From positions 6,891,463-6,955,462 of the forward strand of contig NC_135551.1 in the NCBI RefSeq assembly GCF_964340395.1: a stretch of 64,000 nucleotides of DNA, in the 5' to 3' direction. The translations under genes were made by a program, and so were the position numbers. Under the pieces are notes generated by a model. The model did no database searches and had not been told where the DNA came from. It saw nothing but the letters and a program-made list of their open reading frames with translations. Positions 57,655 to 64,000 of the stretch are shown here, piece after piece. This DNA is from Glandiceps talaboti (lineage: Eukaryota; Hemichordata; Enteropneusta; Spengelidae). Position 1 is the stretch's first letter; each line of letters starts with the position of its first letter.

Positions 57655-59187
57655 TTATATAAATAAGTAACTTAAAAATATTATCCCGACTATTATTCCC
57701 ATCGTTGTATATTCATGAACAACGTCACGCTCGCCAGGCGCTGCATCCTTTCCTTCAGTCCCTATCCTACGGTCGGTCGGTCCTACTACCGGTACTGATT
57801 CCGAAGGGTCTCCTATCGGTAGTCGTTTCACCGGATCGTCGTGGCCTTCCATTTCTTTTATTGCCGATTCTTTTACGTCATTATTTATATCGTTATAACC
57901 GAATTTCATATCTTCCGTCGCTTGTTGTAAGAAATTGTTATAACCCGCCACATTCGTATTCAAATTAATAATCATTTTACTCGGGATTAACCATAAAGAA
58001 GGAGAAATGGCTAGATCTAACTTTACCCTAGTTTCATTGATTACATTTTGATAACGAGGTATGCTATCGTCCTCATTAACGCCTCTCGTCTCATCCTCGA
58101 GTAATGAAATCATTTTTATTCTAGTTTCTTGACCGGCACCGCCAGAGTCCGCTATACTTACTCGAGTGTCCGCTTGACTTCCTAACACGCAATATACGTA
58201 AGCTTCGATAGATCGGTTTAATCTTCCTAAACCAGCTTGCGTGAATCCCTCGCTATTAGGTAAAACAAAATAACCGTACTGCTTATAATCGGGATTTTGA
58301 AATTTATACCAATGCCAACTTCTACGAGCCTCATCCGGAGCATCGGGTAATTCAACCATCGTACCTTGATATTTATATTGAATATCTTTTATATATGGTT
58401 TTTGCTTCGCACTCCACCACTCATAACCTACACCTATACCATTGTTTCCAGATGTGTCATACGTGAATCTGAAATCTGTATTATAATCTAACCCGAATTC
58501 ATCGCATATTTTATGATAAGACGTTAAGTCATATAAATTATCGATTTTATTAAAAGTATCTGGATCGTCGGGTAACGGGCAAGAAAGTTCATTCAATATT
58601 CTTCTTATAGTAAAATACGTGTGAAATCTAAAAAATGATCGAATCTGTTTAGGAATATCATCGTTATACAGATGATCGTGAATATTAACGCCGCATCCGC
58701 TCGTACCTATCCAAACGGCAAAATTCAATTGTTGATCCCAGTAACTCATATTCGGACCTTTTAACCACTCGTTGGCACTGCCCGCATTTTTATGAATTAA
58801 TATATAGTTTTTGAATATATCTCTCAATTTTAAAACGAATCGATCGGTTTTACTTACATAAACAATCGCGTTAACTAATACGTCTCGTATATCCATGGGT
58901 AATCCCGGCGACACTTCTGGTTTTTTATCAAATGGTTGATGTAATGCATAGTGTAAACTATCAAAATTTTGCGCTAAGGTAAATGCTTTTGGAAAATTCG
59001 GTACTACCTCCGGTTGAGGTGGCTTTCCGAAGGGTGGCTTTCCGAAGGGTGGTTTTGGTTTCGTCGTTAACCCTTCGGACTTCCTAGGTGGTAATGGTGG
59101 TAATTCTGTATAAAACGGTGTATATGAATTTGGTTTTCTTCCCTGCGGTCTCATTAACTCCGTACCTGGTAATCCTAATGACCACAT
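57655..59187 (-). CDS. large Polinton virion-associated protein with C-terminal TM
   Basis: The start at 59187 (MWSLGLPGTELMRPQG) follows GTATTAGAAA and avoids a 13-codon AT-rich extension. About 510 residues: a Pro-rich N-terminus with KPPFGKPPFGKPP encoded by tandem CCGAAGGGT motifs, then a conserved globular part with FDSLHYALHQPF, FAVWIGTSGCGVNIHDH, FRFHTYFTIRRIL, GFTQAGLGRLNRSIEAYVYC and LAISPSLWLIPSKMIIN, and a C-terminal TM (TTMGIIVGIIFLSYLFI). This conserved core is a recurring Polinton gene between MCP and integrase. A structural role anchored in a membrane is likely but unproven. Confidence 0.78.
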   Translation of the reverse strand: MWSLGLPGTELMRPQGRKPNSYTPFYTELPPLPPRKSEGLTTKPKPPFGKPPFGKPPQPEVVPNFPKAFTLAQNFDSLHYALHQPFDKKPEVSPGLPMDIRDVLVNAIVYVSKTDRFVLKLRDIFKNYILIHKNAGSANEWLKGPNMSYWDQQLNFAVWIGTSGCGVNIHDHLYNDDIPKQIRSFFRFHTYFTIRRILNELSCPLPDDPDTFNKIDNLYDLTSYHKICDEFGLDYNTDFRFTYDTSGNNGIGVGYEWWSAKQKPYIKDIQYKYQGTMVELPDAPDEARRSWHWYKFQNPDYKQYGYFVLPNSEGFTQAGLGRLNRSIEAYVYCVLGSQADTRVSIADSGGAGQETRIKMISLLEDETRGVNEDDSIPRYQNVINETRVKLDLAISPSLWLIPSKMIINLNTNVAGYNNFLQQATEDMKFGYNDINNDVKESAIKEMEGHDDPVKRLPIGDPSESVPVVGPTDRRIGTEGKDAAPGERDVVHEYTTMGIIVGIIFLSYLFI

Positions 59188-59205
59188 TTTTCTAATACAT
59201 ATATA
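59188..59205 (-). promoter_or_regulatory. candidate leader or promoter motif, GTATTAGAAA before ATG
   Basis: Minus strand ATATGTATTAGAAAA immediately precedes the ATG of the large TM protein, matching the word before the gene at 56358-57605. Confidence 0.3.
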
Positions 59206-59249
59206 TATTAAAGGGTCTATATACATAAATTACATGAAACTACGTGAAA

Positions 59250-59606
59250 CTATATAAAACATACTATTAAACTTCCATAATTATCTTGAAATATACGTCT
59301 GTTTCTAGTATCTTGTATTAATTTAAGAACCCAGTATTCATTTAAATATTTAATCTCTTGATTGTCATCCGTCTCTGGAAATAAACCTAAGAATTCTATA
59401 CGTTTAAAAAAATTCTTTTTTTCGACTTCTTTAGTAAAGGATAAAATAATCTGATATACACTTTGATCTTTCAATTTTGCCCCCGCATTTACAATTAATA
59501 CGTGCATATTTTTTCTTCTCAAGTTGTCCCATTCTAGCTCTATATTAAAACCAAGGACGTCTCTGTACTTCTTTAAAAATTTAGTTATATTACGTTCTCC
59601 AAACAT
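59250..59606 (-). CDS. small Polinton protein, unknown
   Basis: 118 residues from ATG: MFGERNITKFLKKYRDVLGF, then a central MHVLIVNAGAKLKDQSVYQI strand-rich core, and a charged C-terminal half (FTKEVEKKNFFKRIEFLGL, YWVLKLIQDTRNRRIF). No TM segment or catalytic motif. It lies between the integrase and the large TM protein. Not recognised. Confidence 0.6.
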   Translation of the reverse strand: MFGERNITKFLKKYRDVLGFNIELEWDNLRRKNMHVLIVNAGAKLKDQSVYQIILSFTKEVEKKNFFKRIEFLGLFPETDDNQEIKYLNEYWVLKLIQDTRNRRIFQDNYGSLIVCFI

Positions 59607-59633
59607 TTTGTACTATATTACATATACTATACA

Positions 59634-60737
59634 TTATTTTAATTCTTTGATATTTGTAATATTTTTAATATTTTCAATCGGTTCCCAAGAATTGAATTTA
59701 TCGTCATATCCTAACCATTTTACCAATGCGTATTCATGGCCTTTGATTTTCTTCTTACGTAATATTTTTTCAACTTTGTATTCCTTCGATTCTTTAGTCG
59801 TATCAATCGATAATTCTTGCTCATAAAACGTGCCTTCAATGTCTTCACCCGATAAATCTTCCAGAGTGTAAACAATAACGGGACCAAAGATAATTTGTTT
59901 GATTTTGAAAAGTTCGCGCGTGTAGTTTGGTAGCTATCCTTTGGCAAACACGTTCTTATATTTAGAAATTCTCACGGTATCACCGATATTAAACTTCGGA
60001 GTTCCATATTCAACAGTGAGATAAGCACCGTACAAATTATACCAAACGATGTTTTCATTCTTCGGTAACGATGTTTCCTTCGGAGTCATGTGGATTGAAT
60101 TATGGTAGGTATTGTTGTAACCATTCACTAATCGATCTAGTACGTCGATCCAATTTTTAGTCTGTTTATCGGTAAAATATTTATACATACGTGATTTAAG
60201 TGTCCTGTTAAAACGCTCGACAACCGATGCCTTTTTATCCGACCGTGTACTAAACCACTCAATTTCACGGTTTTCGAAGATATCTTTAACGTACTTATTG
60301 TAAAATTCTCGGCCTTCATCAAATTGTATTTTACTCGGTTCACGATCTTTAAAAATTAATTCAAAGGAGTCAGCCATTTCAATACCACGTTTTGACTTGA
60401 GTGGTATCGCCCAGGCATACTTAGATAACACATCGATAACAGTCAGGATATAACGATACCCCCGATTCTTACTCTGGTCATTAGGCATATCTACAATGTC
60501 GGCTTGCCACTGATCATCGATTCCAGAAACATATACTTTGCGGTAAGGGAACTTTTTAATCGCCGGTTTGTGCATAGTGTAAACTTCTTGTTGTTCCAAC
60601 CATTGTTTCAATTCCTTATACTTAATTTTTTTAATTTTTTTTTGTTTCACATCGTCTTTGATTTTACGCCACAATTTTGCGATGCCGCTGTATGCTAAAT
60701 CAGAATTATAATACAAGTCTCGCAAATACTGATCCAT
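59634..60737 (-). CDS. integrase (rve family, DDE) with C-terminal SH3-like and chromodomain, split by one in-frame stop
   Basis: From ATG (MDQYLRDLYYNSDLAYSG, the usual Polinton integrase start). The catalytic core has Asp at QADIVDM (80), Asp at QFDEGREF (140) and Glu at VERFNRTLK (174), i.e. a complete D,D,E set with 33 residues between the last two. After VEYGTPKFNIGDTVRIS the frame meets a TAG at 59934-59936. The same frame then stays open for another 99 codons that encode the rest of the SH3-like region (NYTRELFKI) and a chromodomain (EYKVEKILRKK, YALVKWLGYDDKFNSWEP). It inserts the element DNA into host chromosomes; the chromodomain would steer it to chromatin. One nonsense codon is the only defect seen. 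Confidence 0.92.
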
Positions 60738-60758
60738 AGTGTATTATATTAGTAAACA

Positions 60759-61265
60759 TTATTTTTTAACTATTTGTGATTTCGTTAATTTCGTACCACC
60801 CGATGGTCCGGGGTCTGAATAACCATTCAGTTTGTAATACTTTAAATAACGTTCTAAAGGTGGAGTATAATTAGCTGTTTTTTGCATTTCTAAAGACTTC
60901 ATAAATACTTCATTAATAAATTCATGAGGATTTATTTCGGAGTAAATATTTGCTTGCGTATATGTTTGTAATTCTTTGAAATTCTTATATTGTAATTTTA
61001 ATCGCGATACTTTATCCGATAACTTTAAGTTTTGGTTTACAACCGTAACGATTATAGGAACAGCCGCTAATAAACTAACAAATACCGGAATCACTGGAAC
61101 GGCGGCTAATGCACCAACTCCCGAAATAATTCCACTAGTAATAAGTATACCTTTATTAACACGACTTAATAATTTATAAGAACGTCTATACGCACTACAT
61201 ACCCGTGTAAGATAATCGACTAAAGCTTGCAGGTCTTGTATCGTTCTAAAATTTTGATCAATCAT
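60759..61265 (-). CDS. two-helix membrane protein of the Polinton
   Basis: 168 residues. A helical N-terminus (FRTIQDLQALVDYLTRVC) is followed by a hydrophobic hairpin at about 39-78 (GILITSGIISGVGALAAV, PVFVSLLAAVPIIVTVV). Next come basic helices (LKLSDKVSRLKLQYKNF), and a C-terminal Pro/Gly tail (SDPGPSGGTKLTKSQIVKK). The two-TM hairpin with glycine-rich packing is of a kind found upstream of Polinton integrase genes. It is set 21 nt from the integrase ATG, so the two may share a transcript. Function unknown. Confidence 0.65.
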   Translation of the reverse strand: MIDQNFRTIQDLQALVDYLTRVCSAYRRSYKLLSRVNKGILITSGIISGVGALAAVPVIPVFVSLLAAVPIIVTVVNQNLKLSDKVSRLKLQYKNFKELQTYTQANIYSEINPHEFINEVFMKSLEMQKTANYTPPLERYLKYYKLNGYSDPGPSGGTKLTKSQIVKK

Positions 61266-61277
61266 TTGTGTACGGTA

Positions 61278-61877
61278 TCACTCTATATATTTAAAAATAT
61301 TATTTTTTAAAGGTTTGATAATCAAAGTGGAACGATAAGTTATTTTTCTATAACCACTATCGAAGACCGTAAAACTACGAGTGACTTTAACCCTTTTTTT
61401 AGTATGAATTAATCGAGACACAGATGCCGGTATAATTTGTTTGTTTATAACGAATGTTGAATGAGATATTTTAATTTTATCATCGAATTTTATATTAAAA
61501 TTAATTATTGAGCTCTCTTCAATATCCTTAGACTTAATACTAGCGGAGTCTATAAAATGTTTAATGTGATAAGCTCCTGGTTGAATAAAGTAATCATTTG
61601 TATCACTATCAAATATTACCTTATCCGTGTTTATCATATGAGAAAATTCATTTACGAATAATCTAGCAACTTTTTTATAATCTAATTCAATTATCGCAAT
61701 CCCCGTGTCTGACTCCGTAGGCTTTGGAGGTGGAATCGGTTTTAATTTAAACGTATTATTTTCATATTCTAAGTGATATTTAACACCCGTGATTGGTTTC
61801 TTAATTTTAATATCCCTAAGATCATTGAGAGATAAGTTGATAGCTTGCGAGTCTTGCGAGTCTTGCGGGGCTTTATA
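61278..61877 (-). CDS. Polinton protein with β-rich core, start missing
   Basis: The frame is open for about 199 codons from a TAA at 61878-61880. The N-terminal part has a short QDSQDSQ repeat (9-bp GACTCGCAA units), GVKYHLEYENNTFKLKP, PIPPPKPTESDTG and AIIELDYKKVARLFVNEF. After the only ATG (61637) come YFIQPGAYHIKHFIDSAS, ISHSTFVINKQIIPASVS and FTVFDSGYRKITYRSTL. Part of a protein is clearly encoded before that ATG, so the true start is probably the ATG at 61883-61885, in another frame, with an indel in between. The PGAY-H-K-I pattern and strand content suggest a jelly-roll-like virion protein; inference only. Confidence 0.5.
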   Translation of the reverse strand, partial: YKAPQDSQDSQAINLSLNDLRDIKIKKPITGVKYHLEYENNTFKLKPIPPPKPTESDTGIAIIELDYKKVARLFVNEFSHMINTDKVIFDSDTNDYFIQPGAYHIKHFIDSASIKSKDIEESSIINFNIKFDDKIKISHSTFVINKQIIPASVSRLIHTKKRVKVTRSFTVFDSGYRKITYRSTLIIKPLKNNIFKYIE

Positions 61878-61902
61878 TTAATCATATATATTAAATACTA
61901 AT

Positions 61903-62910
61903 TTATAATACTTTAAAATCTATAAGAATCATACGTTTCAAAGTTATTGTTTTAATATCTAAAAATTTTAACCCTTGTGTTATTGCGTATGACACTTCAT
62001 TTTTCAGTAATTCTTCCGCTAGTTCGAACGACGCTATATTTTCTGTAAAAGTAACGTTAATATTCCCATTCTCAATATGAATTTTAATCGTTAATAATAT
62101 ACGTCGATCGCATTTTATTGAAAATCCATCTAATAAAGTATCGTATTCATCCTCGGTGTTTAATTTAATACATTCGATAATAATGGTACCACCGGTTACT
62201 TTCTTCATTTTGTTTGTCATAGCATCAGTAAAAGTAACTAATTTTAATTTAGCCTCATCAATACTTGGTTTCAAACCGAGTACATCAAACTGCGTATCAT
62301 AAAATAAGTTAATATTTCCTTCGTCAAGGTTATAATAACAATACCATTTCCCCGAATTTATAATTCTTTTAAAAATAATGTTTTCCCTCGCTACTGTTCT
62401 TATAGGATCCACTTCTAAATGAATCTTTGAATTCAACAGGTCTATTCTAGGATCTGGTTTCGGTAAATAAAGTCTGATATCAGCTAAACGAAATGTTTTA
62501 TCATTATCGTTATAAACTGTCACATAAGGAACTCGATCAGTTAAACCATGATCAATGGTTAATGGTTTTTCAAGCATTTCGACATAATCCCGTGGTAATT
62601 CAAAAGTATAGAACGTGGCAGCTCTGTTGCTATACGCAAAACCAAATGGCACATGATATTTTGTTACTTTATATTCTTCGATCGTATCGTCTATATCATT
62701 TAAGTCCGCTAAATTATTGGAATGTTCGTGGTTTAATTGAACCGCCGATGGTTCTATACTATATATTTTCTTTTAATTTTTCCATTTTAAAATAAAATCT
62801 TTATTATCATCTCGCCCGGATAAATCTTTTGTGGTAACATCTAAGAGATCATCAAGTGTAAATCCTATAGATCTTCCAATACCTAGGCCAAAATCTGATG
62901 GCGATGGCAT
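61903..62910 (-). CDS. Polinton β-rich virion-type protein interrupted by an in-frame TAA
   Basis: The ATG at 62910 gives MPSPSDFGLGIGRSIGFTL, then LDVTTKDLSGRDDNKDFIL, and a TAA at 62773-62775. The same frame continues open for 290 codons: PSAVQLNHEHSNNLADLND, YHVPFGFAYSNRAATFYTF, LADIRLYLPKPDPRIDLL, KVTGGTIIIECIKL and a C-terminal KRMILIDFKVL. The simplest reading is one gene of about 335 codons with a nonsense codon. Alternatively a second gene begins at the ATG at 62785 in another frame and is frameshifted. The β-rich pattern would fit a penton or minor capsid protein, but no diagnostic motif was seen. Confidence 0.55.
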
Positions 62911-62981
62911 ATTATAGTATGTAATGTATGTAATGTATTTTTGTATTAAATATATAATATATAATATATAATATTAAAACA

Positions 62982-63639
62982 ATGAAGTTGTATATATATG
63001 AAAAATCTAGTGATATTACTATCAATTTTACAGAAACGCTGGTTGATTATAAACAGATACGATTATTAGAGTGTAAACTATATAATTCCTGGCATAATAT
63101 TACGAAAGAAAACAATGAAATTACTTTTACCGTTAACCTTAAACGATCAGTTAAAAAAGTAGAACCGGGTAATTACAATGTAGAAACATTATCGCAAGCG
63201 ATTGGTAGATCGCAATTAATTAATTTTAAGAGAATTATAGCAACGGGAAAAACACAGATGGTACTCGGTGATAATGTTAAAGTAAACTTTTCAAAGTTTT
63301 GCGAGATTACTTGGTTTTGAAGAAAAAGAATATATTTCATCGAGTATTAGTCCAAATAAAGCAGATTTTCTTACTGTAACTGAATACGTAGTCCATTGCG
63401 ATATTATAGATACACCTACTAATTACATCAATGGGAAAAGGTCTAATTATTTACAAATTTTAATGTTAGAGGACCAGGATGATATAGGAAAAGCTACCAC
63501 TTATTCATTTCCCGATAATATTCCAGTACCCATCAATCAAATGTATATAACTAATCTTCGAATTTGGATAACTGATCAAAATAATGAGCCAATAGATTTT
63601 AATGGTCAGCCAATTTCATTTCTACTCGAGCTAACTTAA
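62982..63639 (+). CDS. only plus-strand Polinton gene, frameshifted; strand-rich PGNYNVETL protein
   Basis: From the ATG: KLYIYEKSSDITINFTETL, QIRLLECKLYNSWHNI, then KKVEPGNYNVETLSQAI and an early stop at 63318-63320. The next frame carries on from about 63300 with LLGFEEKEYISSSISPNKAD, VTEYVVHCDIIDTPTNYING and NMYITNLRIWITDQN-type sequence to the TAA at 63637-63639. The break falls on TTTT at 63297-63300, so one extra or missing T explains it. 'PGNYNVETL' followed by LLGF and a late LRIWI.D block is a pattern I associate with receptor-binding or minor capsid proteins of Polinton-like viruses; function unproven. Its 3' end overlaps POLB tail to tail by 41 nt. Confidence 0.6.
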
Positions 63640-64000
63640 CGTGACCATATGCTAACGTGTTACGATGATCGAGAACATAACGTTTATCATTGAAGCAACT
63701 CAAAGAAGTCTTATTGATTGTATAACTACCGACCCGGTGATTTATCGATCGAATGGTGTTCATGGAATGTCTCTTTTGTAAATTTTCGAGAAGGACAGTC
63801 TTATATTCTTCGTGAGTAATATTCTTTTTAATAACTATCTTGTTAATACCTTTTGCTTTTTTTGTAGAAACAGTTCCAACTGAAGTTTCCGTGATATAAG
63901 AGTACATTTTACTTCGAAGTCCGATAAGTTCGGTAATTGGTAAACCGGCGCATTCATCTTTCATTTTACCGATTACTTTTTTATTAAAACCAAAATAGTA
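63599..64000 (-). CDS. protein-primed DNA polymerase B, C-terminal end (5' part outside the window)
   Basis: The last ~133 residues are visible: YYFGFNKKVIGKMKDECAG, then ELIGLRSKMYSYITE, KKAKGINKIVIKKNITHEEY, MNTIRSINHRVGSYTINK, SLSCFNDKRYVLDHRNTLAY and a short tail. The 'VIGKMKDE…GLRSKMYS…KGI.K.V.KK.ITH..Y' block is the well conserved end of Polinton POLB. It replicates the element DNA by protein priming. Polymerase and exonuclease motifs lie beyond the right edge. It reads leftward, as do the capsid genes, and the visible part is intact. Confidence 0.88.
   Translation of the reverse strand, partial: YYFGFNKKVIGKMKDECAGLPITELIGLRSKMYSYITETSVGTVSTKKAKGINKIVIKKNITHEEYKTVLLENLQKRHSMNTIRSINHRVGSYTINKTSLSCFNDKRYVLDHRNTLAYGHVKLARVEMKLADH

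Noticed and set aside
59720-59947. 75-codon basic frame in the chromodomain region
   Set aside because: Out-of-frame shadow; the true frame there is the integrase tail with a clear chromodomain.

Overview
The window looks like nuclear DNA of an invertebrate animal. It is AT-rich (about one third GC by eye) and full of microsatellites, decayed non-LTR retrotransposons and short interspersed repeats. Its genes have short exons with GT/AG splice sites. The lineage cannot be fixed from sequence alone. A GRL101-type receptor (LDLa + LRR + 7TM) fits a lophotrochozoan or another marine invertebrate, but this is inference.

Left part (1-10.2 kb): decayed non-LTR retrotransposon pieces (1.1-3.3, 8.26-8.86 and 9.9-10.2 kb), three related Glu/Lys-rich exons on the minus strand, two of them in a recent tandem duplication, and one exon that resembles the helix E/catalytic-loop part of a protein kinase but has a degenerate loop.

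Middle (11.1-40.3 kb): one very large receptor gene on the minus strand. Its exons encode, in order, a possible signal peptide and C-type lectin domain (40.3-39.6 kb), a linker, seven LDL-receptor class A modules (33.4-16.0 kb), a Cys-rich LRR N-terminal cap, four LRR exons, and a single 7TM exon. Exon phases agree almost throughout: the LDLa modules are mostly phase 1-1 and the LRR exons are multiples of 3 in phase 2-2. The introns hold a CR1/Jockey-like retrotransposon nested in a ~150-bp-periodic repeat element, an inverted second copy of that element, a 1.5-kb foldback repeat and many microsatellites.

40.3-49.6 kb: mostly non-coding, with related interspersed repeats and two compatible exons of an unidentified gene (46.6 and 45.4 kb).

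Right part (about 49.65 kb to the window end): a Polinton/Maverick-type virus-like element that continues off the right edge. Nearly all genes read leftward: the C-terminus of protein-primed DNA polymerase B, probable jelly-roll or virion proteins, a two-TM protein, a DDE integrase with chromodomain, two large virion-associated proteins, the double jelly-roll major capsid protein, the packaging ATPase and several small membrane or basic proteins. One gene near the polymerase reads rightward. Replication (POLB), integration (INT), capsid formation (MCP) and DNA packaging (ATPase) are all represented. A Ulp1-like protease was not found. Several genes are broken: in-frame stops in the integrase and in the 61.9-62.9 kb gene, a frameshift in the plus-strand gene, and no in-frame ATG for MCP and for the 61.3-61.9 kb frame. 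The copy is therefore decayed, or the assembly carries indel errors. The most unusual signal is a short G+C motif, (A)CCCTTCGG(T/A), scattered at least 21 times on both strands and in several reading frames across this AT-rich element.
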